Assembly (NCBI RefSeq): GCF_029784165.1 | Contig: NC_073695.1 | Coordinates: forward strand, 194,082,857 to 194,146,856 | Length of the DNA: 64,000 bases | Source: Wyeomyia smithii | Taxonomy: Eukaryota > Arthropoda > Insecta > Diptera > Culicidae | Direction of reading: 5' to 3' | In this document: positions 12,746 through 25,199 of the stretch, in pieces | Layout of the letters: the number at the start of each line of letters is the position of its first letter | Numbering within the stretch: position 1 is the first letter of the stretch | The notes under the pieces: generated by a model | Databases searched by the model: none | What the model was told of the DNA's origin: nothing | The model's input: the letters and a program-made list of their open reading frames with translations, nothing else | Program-made: the position numbers and the translations under genes

Positions 12746-13611
12746 GACTGGGACACGGTTATATGGGAAAAAAGAGATGGTGTTATTTTTTCACTCCCAT
12801 GCACTTTTCGTGTTCCTTATGGGTCCTATACCAACTATGTAACTTTTCAGATCGATCGGTGAAACGCCCGATTTGCGCCCGATTTTTAAAGCTTCTATAC
12901 GATTTTATATGGGAAAAACCACTTTTCAAAACTTTTTCTATAGAGATGTCCAGTTTGCTCCTAAAAATATATCAATACATGATATTTATAGGAAATTTTC
13001 CTGGGAAAACTCTTCTGAAGACCGCAAGGCGCTACCCTGCTTGTGAAAAAAGATATTCACCCCGAACTGATTAAATGTCTGACGAACGGCTCACCATTGA
13101 ATTTTACTAGCAATACTGCTGCAGCAGAAATGATATCGCTTAAATTTATCTTGGAGGCTTCCCCGAAGATACTATGAGCAAAAATCACACTTTGAAAATA
13201 AATTCCACGCGAAATTATTTCACATACTTAAGCAAGTTTGCAATAGCAGCATGCTGTAGCAGTGTTGCTGGAAAATTTCAATGGCGAGCCGTCCGTCAAA
13301 CATTCAATCAGTTTGGGGTGAATAGCTGTTTCTACAAGCATTGTAGCGCTTTACGGTCTCCAAAAGAATTTTTCCCAGAAAAATATCCTACTAATATCAT
13401 GTATTGATATTTTTTTAAGAGCCAACTTGACATCTCTAGAGAAAAAGTATTGAAAAAGTGGATTTTCCCATTTAAAATCGTATGGAAACTTTAAAATTCG
13501 GGCGCAAATCGGGCGTTTCACCGATCGATCTAAAAAGTTACACAGTTGTTATGGGACCCATAAGGAACACGAAAAGAGCATGAGAGCTAACATTTATTTT
13601 TTGTCCCACCC
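12746..13611. mobile_element. TA-flanked long-hairpin element (866 bp)
   Basis: The left arm (12,746 to ~13,130) and right arm (~13,230 to 13,611) are inverted copies for nearly their whole length, leaving only a short loop. The longest obvious match covers gatcgatcggtgaaacgccc on the left and its complement near 13,520. Ends read GACTGGGAC and, in reverse, GGGTGGGAC, each beside TA (12,744-12,745 and 13,612-13,613). No transposase. If transcribed, the RNA would fold into a hairpin with a stem near 380 bp. Confidence 0.7.
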
Positions 13612-13774
13612 TAATGGTCACTCTTTTGAAAAGAAAAGTTTTTCTAACAAAAATTTCTCTATTTGAAAATCTTAAATTTGTTCAAAATGCAAATTTCCAA
13701 TATTGTTGGTGTTTTATTTTTTCTTAATTTCAAACTGTTTGTTTAGGTACAAAAGTAAACAAAGCTACCAACGC

Positions 13775-13995
13775 AAAGCATAGCAAAGCCTTGGTGCTAC
13801 AATTCGATTCGAAACTTGACCTTCTGTTTATTATACACAGACTTCGCAGCCGACTGTTAAGTGTACAGGGCAATTGCGGGGCTAGCGTTACGATCCTACT
13901 GACACTAACAGTCTTTCCCGTGCCGAGACTCGAGCCTACGACAACTGGCTTGTTAGGCCAGCATTGTACCTTGAGACGCCTACTTAGCAGTTGCA
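13775..13995 (-). mobile_element. tRNA-derived SINE, family A
   Basis: Read on the minus strand, it begins near ggcgtctcaaggtacaatg (box A-like), has ggctcgagtct (box B-like) ~40 nt later, and runs into gcaccaaggctttgct at the tail. Two other copies lie at 23,578-23,722 (minus) and 39,125-39,340 (plus). The polymerase III boxes and the shared tail make a tRNA-related SINE likely. It directly precedes the hAT-like element that starts at 14,049. Confidence 0.65.
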
Positions 13996-14248
13996 TCAAA
14001 TCGTCGTTTGAATCTTTGTTTTCAAAAATGTTTACGTACATTAATAATCAGGGTGGCCACTCTACCGGGAAAAGCGGAAAAAGTCGGGAATTTCAAATCA
14101 CCGGAAAAAAGACGGGAAAAGCGGGAAATTAGGCTTCACATCAGGAAAATCATCCTCCTGCATGTCTTCTACTAATGTTGCCAATGAACGAGTTGTAGCA
14201 AACTAATTCCTAGATCTGGAAAATATATACATTGGATTAAAAAAGAAA

Positions 14249-15655
14249 ATGATTTATTTTTTAATTATTATTCTTTTTTTTTCCAAATTATAACGATCTA
14301 AAATTGATGTCATTGAAAAACTATTTTGGCAATACAATTTTTTGATATATCTTAGAATTTTCAAGACGATTTCGTTAGGACGTGTTGTATAATGTTTCAA
14401 AAAAGGGCCTCCAATTTATCGAATTCCTGAAAAACTGTCAATCTTTCGTTTAGAAATGTATTAAAATTGCTTTTTACGCAGTTTTTGGTTTGGTTTTTCT
14501 TTTTTCACGTCTTTTTTTAATGCGAATTTCGGAATTTCCGTGGTTTATCATGCGGATTTCCAGGAAAAGTCGCGTTTTTACACCGATTGTTTCAAATAAT
14601 ATTCTTTTCAAATTGCTTATTCAGAGTGTCGGTTGAATTTATTTTACGGATTTCAGAGAATTTCTCAAATATTTAATTGGTCCCAAGAACGAAACTTTTC
14701 GGAAAAAAATTATGTTCCGAGATGACAGATCTCAACGTTTTATGAATTTCCAACATATTTACCATAAAAAAAATAATTTTAACAGTTTTATGTGAATTTT
14801 TTCATTGGTCACTTTGAGGCTTTTCTCCCCGATCGATGTTCGTTTGAGAACAAATTTTGCATGGGAAGATAAAACTTCTAAGCTATAATTTAAAACGATC
14901 GATGTTTAATTTTTTTCCATACATTCCATTGGCATTCAAGAGCAGATTGACAAAGAGTAAAAAAAATGATTTATTTTTTAATTATTATTCTTTTTTTTTC
15001 CAAATTATAACGATCTAAAATTGATGTCATTGAAAAACTATTTTGGCAATACAATTTTTTGATATATCTTAGAATTTTCAATACGATTTCGTTAGGACGT
15101 GTTGTATAATGTTTCAAAAAAGGGCCTCAAATTTATCGAATTCCTGAAAAACTGTCAATCTTTCTTTTAGAAATGTTTTAAAATTGCTTTTTACGCAGTT
15201 TTTGGTTTGGTTTTTCTTTTTTCACGTCTTTTTTTTAATGCGAATTTCGGAATTTCCGTGGTTTATCATGCGGATTTCCAGGAAAAGTCGCGTTTTTACA
15301 CCGATTGTTTCAAATAATATTCTTTTCAAATTGCTTATTCAGAGTGTCGGTTGAATTTATTTTACGGATTTCAGAGAATTTCTCAAATATTTAATTGGTC
15401 CCAAGATCGAAACTTTTCGGAAAAAAATTATGTTCCGAGATGACAGATCTCAACGTTTTATGAATTTCCAACATATTTACCATAAAAAAAATAATTTTAA
15501 CAGTTTCATGTGAATTTTTTCATTGGTCACTTTGAGGCTTTTCTCCCCGATCGATGTTCGTTTGAGAACAAATTTTGCATGGGAAGATAAAACTTCTAAG
15601 CTATAATTTAAAACGATCGATGTTTAATTTTTTTTCCATACATTCCATGGGCATT
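14249..15655. repeat. 717-bp tandem duplication
   Basis: The block starting atgatttattttttaatt at ~14,249 starts again at ~14,966, an offset of 717 bp. The copies stay nearly identical to ~14,940 and ~15,655, with scattered single-base differences (for example caagaacg against caagatcg). The unit includes the phrase cagatctcaacgttttatg found elsewhere in the window. The low divergence indicates a fairly recent duplication within the surrounding hAT-like element. Confidence 0.85.
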
Positions 15656-15798
15656 CATGTCAACGATTTTTAGATAAAAAGGGCGCAAGTTGTGCAGGTT
15701 TCCATGAAGGTACTCGCTAAAGTCGATAAACAGTTAAAGGAAGAAAAATTTTTGAAGGAGAAATATTTTTCACAGTTTTAATGACACTATTCTCGCAA

Positions 15799-15916
<118 letters not shown>

Positions 15917-16039
15917 ATGTAAAATTGATGTTTTTCACATATTTTTTGAAAATAAAGCCCCGAGAAAATTTAAAACCTATCATCAGGAATACCGGGAAAA
16001 AGGCGGGGAATCGAAAATTGATTTTGAGTGGTCACTCTG

Positions 16040-17595
16040 CATTGAAAAACTTTTACTTGAGACTATTTTATGTTTCTACAGAGGATGTTGTTCAGACTTT
16101 CCGAAAAACATTTTTAATGGCGTTCAACTTATGTTTGAATGTTAGACCTGAATTCGAGTTGAGGGATTTTTCTACTTTTTCGAGTTTGGCGCTATACGTG
16201 AGTTACATATACCTAATCGTATTAATAACCTTTTTTTCCAGCTAAAACCTATCTCGTCCTTTCGAATTATTTTCAACAAGATTTTTTGCAAATTTTAATA
16301 AACTTGCTCTCGTTTGCAGCTCACGAAGATTATCAATTACTTATTGAATGTTCCGACAATATACGGGTTTAAATGGTTATCCATCACTTTCCAAATCTCG
16401 TCATTCAATTCTCATTTTTTATGTCTAACTTACTGCCCATAAACGCATAAGAGTCACACTGCCAAAAACGTACAACTGAGTAAAACACAGTAGATGCAGG
16501 TAAACCATAGTATTTTTTCCTTTCTATGGATTCAATCAAAGAAACAAAAATTTAAAATAAGCATTCATCCGAGGTAAATAAATTTGTACAAAATACTTTT
16601 ATATGCAATAAGGTTATTGTTGCTCCGATCAGTATACTTTATTTAGTCTTTTAATGAAAGTTACCATGATTTTCTGCTAATTGGTTTTAGCTCTGAGCCT
16701 GTTATGCGTTTATTCGTAACGTGGGACTGACCAAAATCAATATTTTTTTCATCATTTTAGCAACAAACCTAACTTTTGTCGTAAATTTTCGAGAGCACAC
16801 GTAATGTAAAGATGTTTCTAAGGTTTATCTCAAAAGTGATGAAAACTCACATGAAACTGTTATGCATTTATGGGCAGCTTATGTCTCACAGGAATTTTAC
16901 TCGTCATAATCATACTCTTTTCAACGAGAGAAAATCGCGAGAGAAAAAATCAGTGCTACGTACATTTTACATTTGTATATAAGAATTTCCAAACAACATT
17001 TTTGGTCAGCATCATTCCTAAACATGGCCGCAGTAAGTCAACTGTCCTGCGTTTGAAGCTAAATACAAACAAGTTATACATATCAGCATGACATTTTAAA
17101 GATGGTATTGATTTTACCAAGTTGAATCATAAGTTTTTATTAGTTTTTTTTTTCGGCGCGGATTTAGTTTTCACGGCGCGGATCCAAAAGCCCGTGGCGC
17201 GGATTTTGCGGATTCAAAATTAAGGTTTCTGTAACCCTGCCCTTGTTACAGTTAAAATATAATAAATGTATCACTAAGGAAGTTCCAGTTTTCTGGCTGT
17301 TTTCGCCGTGTGATTTTTGTTTCATAACAATCAGTTGGCTATTCAACGCTGTAAAACTTCCTACTATAGCAGCTCTATATTTGTATTCTATTCCAAACAA
17401 TTTACAAACTATGAACTCAAAAATAGGTTTTGAGAGGGAATGTGTAGAGTATTTTAATAATTTATTGTAGAAGCTTCGCACTGATACAATATTCGTTTAT
17501 TTTCGTACTCCTTTCTGCCGGTATTTTCAGAACCAGGAAACGAAAGACTTTTGTATTAAGGTTGTTAATAAACATCTTATATAATAAAAAAAAAG
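16040..17595. other. AT-rich DNA; GGCGCGGAT repeat near 17,150
   Basis: No gene is seen. At 17,150-17,225 the words ggcgcggatt, ggcgcggatc and ggcgcggatttt recur and end beside ctgtaaccctgc. This is an inverted relative of the repeat at 11,521-11,640. Confidence 0.4.
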
Positions 17596-17599
17596 TTGG

Positions 17600-18745
17600 A
17601 GTCCGCAAATTACGATTTTACTCAAGCACGAATCAGCGGATCGACGTGAAAATTTGTGTGTAAGGGTTTCTGGAATCGAGGAAGGTTATTATGCTGGTTT
17701 AAGCCCCTCCCCCATTATCTGGAAGGAAGGGTTGCCATACAAATTAAACACAAATTTCTGCATAACTCTAGAACTAATCAAGCAAATGGAACCAAATTTG
17801 GCACGTAGAATTTTTTGGGAACAGAGAATATTCCTACGGTGATACGACACCCCTCCCTTCTCTGAAAGGGAGAGGTTTCATACATGAGCATGAGCATGAT
17901 TGACTGCCCGCGGTTGCTACTCCGTTATTGCCAGATCAGCTGTAATTACACAGAGAACCAACGGATGATGCTTGGGACTAACATTCATCCTCAATGTGTA
18001 AAAACTGATGACCTAAATCTTTATTTCAGGCAATACCAGCGCCGGCCGCATCCGAATGCAGGTCAAAGGAAGAGTTTGTATAGGAATATGTTGAATGATA
18101 ATTGCTTTATTGGAAGCCTCTGAAAGGGAGAGGTTTCATACAAACGAAATACAAATTTTCGCATAACTCATGAACTAATCAAGTAAATGAACCAAATTTA
18201 GCATATGGAAGTTTTTATAAGTAGGAAATATTACTATAGTAATTTGACACCTCTCCCTTTTCTAGAAGCGAGGGTTCCCTTACAAAAGTAACACAAGTTT
18301 CTGCTTTACTCGAGAACTAATCAAGTAAACGGAACCAAATTTGACATGTGGTGGTTTTTGGGAGCAAGAAAAATTTAAGTGGTATTTTGAGACCCCTCTC
18401 TCCTCTGCAAGGGGAGGGCTTTCATACAAATGAAACACAAATATTTGCAAAACTCGAGAACTTATCAAGCGAATGGAATCATATTTGATATGAGGCGGTT
18501 TCAGGGGACAAGATATGTTTTTATTATGGTTTGATACCTCTCGTTCCTCAAAAAGGGATGGCTTCCATAAAAATGACACCAATTTCTACATAACTTTAGA
18601 ACCAATAAAGCAAATAGAACTAAATTTGGAATGTGAATACTTTAGAGTGCGAGAAATGTTTCTATAATGATTTGACACCTCTTCCTACTTTGGAAGAGAG
18701 GTGAGTCTAACACTAATGAAACACATATTTTAACCTTTTCCGGAC
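17600..18745 (+). repeat. Composite repeat with ~142-bp tandem units, copy 1
   Basis: After a leader (gagtccgc, then acgaatcagcggatcg, then a phrase ending tatgctggttta), diverged units recur at 141-145 bp spacing with starts near 18,246, 18,391, 18,533 and 18,674. Each unit carries ccctc, a ggaaggga-like word, ttccatacaaatgaaacac, aactcgagaactaatcaag and ggaaccaaatttg. The same leader and units recur at 23,950-24,965, so leader plus array behaves as one dispersed element. Reverse-strand open frames spanning units are by-products. One unit is split by a 234-bp insertion. Confidence 0.75.
17884..18117 (+). other. 234-bp insertion flanked by a 24-bp direct repeat
   Basis: The 24-bp word starting ctctgaaagggagagg occurs at 17,860-17,883 and exactly again at 18,118-18,141. 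Removing the segment between them restores a normal 142-bp repeat unit, so this is an insertion. The insert starts atgagcatgagcatgattg and is open for 79 codons, but I do not recognise the protein. No inverted ends or A-rich tail are evident. The 24-bp duplication could be a long target duplication, or one side may come from an adjacent repeat unit. Confidence 0.5.
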
Positions 18746-19043
18746 AACAGCTTTAAATAAACGAAATGATGCACAGAAGCCAAAAATTGACCCCAGAAAC
18801 CATTTTGAATATTGAGATGGTGATTTGCCTTTTAGGTTTGAACGTATCTAATATCAGATTCGTCCTGCGTCCTTTGAAAGTACGTGAAATCAATTGGAAT
18901 TTCCCATGTTTAAAATTCATTGAATATGAAAAAATGGTCGGAACGAAGTTTGCCGAGATAGCAGTTATAAATAAATAAATAATGAATATGTCAAATGGTT
19001 TTCTTTACATAATTTAGATCCCATTGACGGGTTGATCGTCGTA

Positions 19044-19640
19044 CAGTGGAACGAGTACGAGTATCAAGATTAGTGGGACATCAGTGTTCATAGCGATACG
19101 CATGATTTAAACGTGTTGATGGCTTCTTAGTTTCGCATGTACTTTATTTGGATGGCTAAGTTTTTTGGCTTAAGAGGGTTTACACTGAAATAGAAAAAAA
19201 AACTTTTTTATTTCTTGATAAAATGGATAACTTGCTTTGTAAACATTGTAGAAGTAGCTATTATGAATTAATTTGCAATAGACTGAAAATCTCTATCTCC
19301 CAATCTGACGAAATTATAAGGCATAGAAGTGAAGAACCCATTTGAAATGTGTTTTACACTATAACTCTCTCATCTTTTAAGATATAATTTTTCGGTCTTC
19401 TACAAACTAGCTCAAGATAGTTAATTCTACAATGTTGTCGAAGCAAGTTATCAATTTGATGGAGTAATGACCAATATATTTGTTTTATTGAGCTTTTCCC
19501 CCTCCAGCCAATAATATGACCATCCATATAGAGTACTTACCAAATTGAGAATCTATTTGAAGATATCAAAACCTTTAAATCATGCGTATCGTCACAACTG
19601 TTTTTAATTTCGTCCCACTATTTTTAATTTCGTCCCACTG
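19044..19640. mobile_element. Long-hairpin element with CAGTGG ends (597 bp)
   Basis: The left end CAGTGGAACGA and the right end (reverse CAGTGGGACGA) are inverted, and homology continues inward. Cgatacgcatgatttaaa at ~19,100 has its complement at ~19,580, and gataacttgct near 19,228 has its complement near 19,445. The single-copy centre is about 19,275-19,330. At the right end a 20-bp unit containing tttcgtcccacta is tandemly repeated (19,600-19,640). No coding capacity and no clear target duplication. Confidence 0.55.
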
Positions 19641-22600
19641 TGCGCAGGTGTGAACTTTCAAAACAATCTGCCTGAAGTTCTTGGTGTCACAAATAATGCC
19701 TGTCTGTTTCGGACAAAAAGCGACATACACCTCTACGACCGATTTGGTAGGTAGCTAGGAATTTTGAGAGTTTTCTTTTATTATTATTAAACTTAGGAGT
19801 AATAGTTACCACAATACATGAAACTTTCTCTATTTTAAAAAGATTTCCATTTTGAGTTGTTTTATTATGAATAATTTGAAAAAGGCAAAAATATTGAACA
19901 AATTTTCACTGCAAACGCTAGAGTTAGCAGAGTTAGAAATCTCCCTCTTATTCCTCATAGCGATGCGTGTTTTTTATCCAATAGGAAAGAAAGTTAAATA
20001 AAAAAAAAATCTTGAAAAAGACTGATGTACTGTCCAAAAACACAAATTTTTGAAGCTGTAGGCAGTCAGAGATCAAAACACAAGCAACAATCTCGATCGC
20101 AATTGTACTTTAAATGGTTCATTCGGAGAACCCATTTTTTAATCACTTGTGACGAGTCATGCATTCGGTATGTGGCGAATAACATTCCTAATGTTTGTTC
20201 CCAGCTCTTGAATCAAAGTAGGTTTGCCTGCATAGATTTTTTTTTTCACACAGCTCCAAAGAAAAATGTCTATAGATGCGAAATCGCGGGTTTCAGATGG
20301 CAGATTCAACGGTCCGGAGCGTGGAATTTACGGCATACCAAATCGATTTGAAGACATCAAGACAGTTGTGTCAGTCAGATTATAGTCAAGGACCTTCAAA
20401 AAAATGTCAACACATTGTTATTGAAATTCTCTGTTGAAAGTGTAACCCTTATCAAGCTACGAATACGTAAGAAATTTCTTTCGAAAGAGAACAAGCTTTG
20501 AGCTCCAATCACGTTTCTTTCCTTTTTGGGAGAAAAAGAAATATCTAACGACATTCCATCTCTCATCAGTTCAATATTAGCAGTATTGTCGCAAAGCACG
20601 ATTTTTGCTTTAACGCACTTTTGCCGCTGAGTACAAACGTGATTTTGGTCCTTCAGATTTTATGATTCCTTTTTTAGATTGATACTCGTATAGATCGATA
20701 ACCTACAAAGTTCCCGGTCGAATTGCGAAGAAAAGTAGTAATAGTAGTACTCAGGCTTGGTTTTGTTTCAGTTTGCTGTAACACTACTTATAGTGTTGTA
20801 AAATATAAATTAAAGTGTGTGAAAATTACAACCAGCAATTTCATCGTTAGAAGGGGACTATCGTATTTCGGACTGCCAAAAGCCGTATCGCTGAATGAAT
20901 AGCTCAAACATAACTTTAGATTACGTTGTAGGTTTGCAAATTTCCTCTCATTAGCAGCCCACAAAACAACATTGAGCTAGTAATGAGTTTTAACCTGTCT
21001 ACGTGTGTGTGTGGGCAGTTTACCCTATAATTGGTTTTAATCGTTTGCTTCCTGCCCCTTGGACGGACGCTGCTAGCTGCTATAGGTAGCATTGGTCTTT
21101 GCGGTTGCCTCTCTCATCTTCGTGACGTCGGTTCAACCCGGCACTGCCTTTTCATGCCCAAATGAGTCCGAACTCGCAAATGTTGCATTTTTAAAATCGT
21201 GTTCGTTTAATTTTTTTTGGCACGACAAAGTCGGCAGTCAGCAGCAAAACCATAAGCGTCAGTTGAACTGTGATGGTTGCATTTTTTTGCTGCAGTTGCT
21301 TTTTAACACAAACACGTAAGTTCGAACAGACGAACGAGCAAGGAAATAATAATAACAAAAATTGGGAAACCTTGGAATTGCCATTGTACTTTGCACGGTA
21401 ATGGCAGATGGCTTGGCGATGTGGTTTAGCATTCTATGAACTATTTTCGATTTATTTGGATTATGTTGAAAGGATTCATTCACATTATTCATGCTGGGCG
21501 TTCATATGGTTTTTGCGACTCATAACGAAATACTTTGTTTAAATCGTTAAGAAGTGGTAAAACAATTTTGTTAACAATTGAAACTGTTACTCGAAGGTTT
21601 CATTCAGTAGAACACTTACCCCTGTAATTGGAGGTAATTTGAGAATCGAATGCTAGTTCAGATATCTGTGCTTCGTAATCGTGCTCATGACGACATTCCT
21701 GAACTCAGTGATCGCAATTATCCGAACGCACCGCAAATTAAAATGCACCACGCGCGCTGCCTAGTGCAAGTATAGCTGAGGTACAGGGCGGCGCAATTTG
21801 GAAGTTATTTATCCGCAGTTTTAAACCACCGCCGCCGGCCGGACACGCGAAACGTTGCCAAAGTAGACCCTGATTGCAGTCTGTGCGGGCCATGGCCGTC
21901 CCTGACTGCGTTGGTCAAGGTGGCGCGGCTTACGGCTGCCACCACACACCACCAGCCTAGCCCCTGGTCTGTTCGCTGAAAACGATGGCGAAGGCCAATG
22001 ACCTGCATTTGCTGAATGCTCCGTACGCACACACAGGCAGGGTAAACCCAATCCACTAACTTACTAGTGGTAGGTCTGTCGGTCTTTGTTCGCATCTGCT
22101 TGCTGGCGGACTGTTCAACATGCACGTTTGTGTTTGTGTATCAATGCACACGTTGTGTATCGTGATTTTCGATGTTGTTTATTGTTTTTTTTTTCGCTTT
22201 TGCTGTTGACGACGGGTTGGATGCATTTTTTGAGCTGTTTGTTTTTATTTTTATTTTTCGCGAAAAAAAAACGTAAGCCTCTTGCTGGCGGTGCGGTTAT
22301 TTTTGCCTCATTCGCGAACTGCTTTTTGTGTCATCAATGCTTTGCACTTCCTTTCCGCTTCTGTGTTTCTCTATTCAGTAGTCTAGTATTGTTAGGGATT
22401 TTCTTAGTTTGTTCATGTTCACAAGCAAAACGGACTACAACAAATGCATGGGGTGGGGGACCAGTAGGTTGTTCGAGAGAAATGAATTTGATTTAATGCA
22501 GCGAGAAAAAGTGAATGGGCGTTTAAATTGGATGGATCTATTAATCTGCAATTTCAATGCGGAACGTTTGATCGCGGTTTATTGTGGTTTCGATGTTAGT

Positions 22601-23570
22601 GGATGAAAAAGTGTGAGTGAATTTAAGGTAAATTTAAACAGATTCCGCAATAACTAACCTTCACCTATCGTTAGTTGTTTGTATTTTTTGCAAGTGGAAG
22701 GCATTTCACAATACCGCATTAGGGAAAAAGTTGGCTATACGCTATGGATGTATATGTATTAGGTTTTTTTGAAGTATTATTCTATATCTTTGCGTTATGA
22801 TTCTAACAAGAAGTTAAGAATACAGATATTTGAAAGGTTGTATGAGCATATGAAAACAAATCGATGCAAAATGTATTTGTGAATATTCAAATTCCATCAT
22901 ATCTACCTACGTCATTTTACTTTTTTATATTTAAAACATCGCAAAAAAACGCTTGAGAAATCTAGAGAAAATGACATTCTGCGCGCGCGAGTTTGTGAGT
23001 CGACTCGAAACAGGTTTTTATTGCGTTTAAATGCATATACATAGTTAAAATGACTACGAAATTAGACTCACATCATTTATGTTAATTTTTAATGCATTCG
23101 ATTCTATTCTGTAAGTAATAAACCACAATCTAAAATTCGAGGCTTTAGAACTTCATGCAGAACTAAAACAAGAATAATGCTCTTTACTTCTCTACTACAA
23201 CGCAAACCATGAAGAAACAGGTTGAAAAAAGGCCACCGCAACGTCAGTTCGAACGCATTAACCTATTTAAAGCCGTCAGTTACAAAACGTTCCTATCGTT
23301 TGCTGAATTAAAAATAGAAGAAAAAAACTTTTGTCCACCATAAAAGAGAAATTTCGTTTTTTGCTTCTCCATGTTCTTTTGAAAGTGTGCAACCTCCTGT
23401 GGCACATTGTACTTCTTTTTCGAGAGACGTGGGTCAACAAAAATATATTATTTTTTTTATTAGTTTATTTTCGCAGTTTCGATGGCCCACGACTGAAGTA
23501 ATAATAAAAAAGTAGGTATATCCTTCTTTTTTATACAGAACTAGAGCCGTGGCGGCTCGTACTGTTTTAT
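19641..23570. other. Unique DNA, no gene seen; GC-richer around 21,700-22,100
   Basis: Short chance open frames only. A GC-richer stretch at 21,700-22,100 and a T-rich stretch at 22,160-22,260 give overlapping frames of up to 136 codons without recognisable domains. No repeat or transposon was identified. Confidence 0.4.
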
Positions 23571-23577
23571 TTGTTTG

Positions 23578-23722
23578 ACACAGATATCGAGCCGCCAACT
23601 GTTTAAGTGTACGGGACTAGCGCTACGATTTCACTGCCACTAACAGTCCCTTTCAAGGCGGAATTCGAACATATGACGACTGGCTTGTAAGACCAACATC
23701 GTACCTTGAACCCAGCTGGGAG
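23578..23722 (-). mobile_element. tRNA-derived SINE, family A (5' part)
   Basis: On the minus strand it reads ctgggttcaaggtacgatg (box A region), then tgttcgaattcc (box B region), then actgttagtggcagtgaaa and the gcgctagtcccg body. It matches the copies at 13,775-13,995 and 39,125-39,340 but lacks the distal tail. Box A here is tgggttcaagg, slightly different from the other copies. Confidence 0.6.
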
Positions 23723-23949
23723 GTAAATCCCACGGAAGAAATTCAAACTGATAGTTTTATATTTAAATTTTAATGTGACCGTAACAGCGTACACATTAGT
23801 TTTTTTATCCTGGTAGAATTTCGTTAAAGTTATATTTCACAGTTTTTCGAACTAATTAATATTTCTTTTAAAAGAATGATGAATAAGAAAAGCAATGATT
23901 GATCAAGGCTAGAACTTTTGTCTGTAATATTGATATTTAATGCATTAAT

Positions 23950-24965
23950 TGAAATAAATGGAAGTCCGCCAAACAAGATTTAACGCAAGAACGGATCAGC
24001 AGATCGGAATTTGTATGTAAGGGTTCCTGGGCCTGAGGGAGGTTGTTATGCTGGTTTGACTCCTCTGGAATAGGCTGCCATACGAATGACACACAAACTT
24101 CTGCATAACTCAAGAACTGACCAAATGGAACGGAATTTGGCTTGTGGAAGTCTTTGGAAGCAAGAAATGTTCCCATACTGGTTCGGAACCTCTCCCTCAT
24201 CCGGAAGGAATGGTTTCTATACAAATGAAACACAAGTTTCTGCACTATTCGAAAGCTAATCAAGCAAAATGAACCAAATTTGACATGTGGAAATTTGTAA
24301 GTGCAAGAAATATTTATGTGATTGTTAGAGACCTCTCACTCCTCTGAAATGGGGGGAGCATATCATACAAATGGAACACAGACTTCTATATTACTCGAGA
24401 GCTAATGAAAGAAATGGAACCAAATTTGACACCTGGAAGTTTTTTTTAGCAAGAAATATTTTTAAGGTGGTTCAACATGCCTCCTTTCTCTGGAAGGGAG
24501 GGTTCCCATACAAGTGAAACACATTTTTTTACATAACTCGAGGGGTAATGCAATAAATGGAATCAAATTTAGAGGTGGAGGTTACAATCAAGAAATTTTT
24601 TTATGGTAGATCAAAACTCCTCCCTCCTCTGGAAGGGAAGGGCCTCCGTTTATATGGAAACTTTTTTTTTATATAACTTAAAGACTAATTAAGCAAATGT
24701 CCCCGAATTTGATTGGCAGGATATGTTTTCATGGTGGTTTGATACCCCTCGCTCCTTTGAAAGGGAGGGCATCCATACAAATGAAACACGAATTTCTACA
24801 TAACTATAGAACTAAAGAGTAAATGGGACTAAATTTGGAATAATTTGTGCCGCGTCAAATAAATATTAGATGAAAAAAAATTGGAATATTAAAATTTCAA
24901 AGCAAAAAAAAACGTTTTTTGCTGATTTAACACCTGTCCTTACTCTGGAAGAGGGCTGTAGGGCC
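23950..24965 (+). repeat. Composite repeat with ~142-bp tandem units, copy 2
   Basis: It has the same leader as the copy at 17.6 kb (gaagtccgcc, then acggatcagcagatcg, then gttatgctggttt). Diverged units follow, starting near 24,058, 24,188, 24,330, 24,473, 24,612 and 24,741, at 129-143 bp spacing. Conserved words are ggaaggga, catacaaatgaaacac, aactcgaga and ggaaccaaatttga. Divergence among units is substantial, so the array is old. Confidence 0.75.
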
Positions 24966-25199
24966 TAACCTAGCTTACGAAGTGCATATAATAGAAGTTA
25001 CTCTTGCATTGATTGTATTCTGTCTTCATGTATGCTTGACTGAAGAGATCACACAATGCTGCAATATTCCAGTAAAGACTCTTAATAAGCAATATATAGA
25101 ATTAGGGATAATGTACTTGTGTTGAAGAATTGTAGCACAAGCGTTCAATTAAGTTGAGAATCTGAGATTATTCCCAAATCCCACAATTTTAAACATTCT

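Noticed and set aside
22086..22496. 136-codon frame rich in Phe, Leu and Cys
   Set aside because: It crosses T-rich DNA and has no recognisable domain or supporting context.
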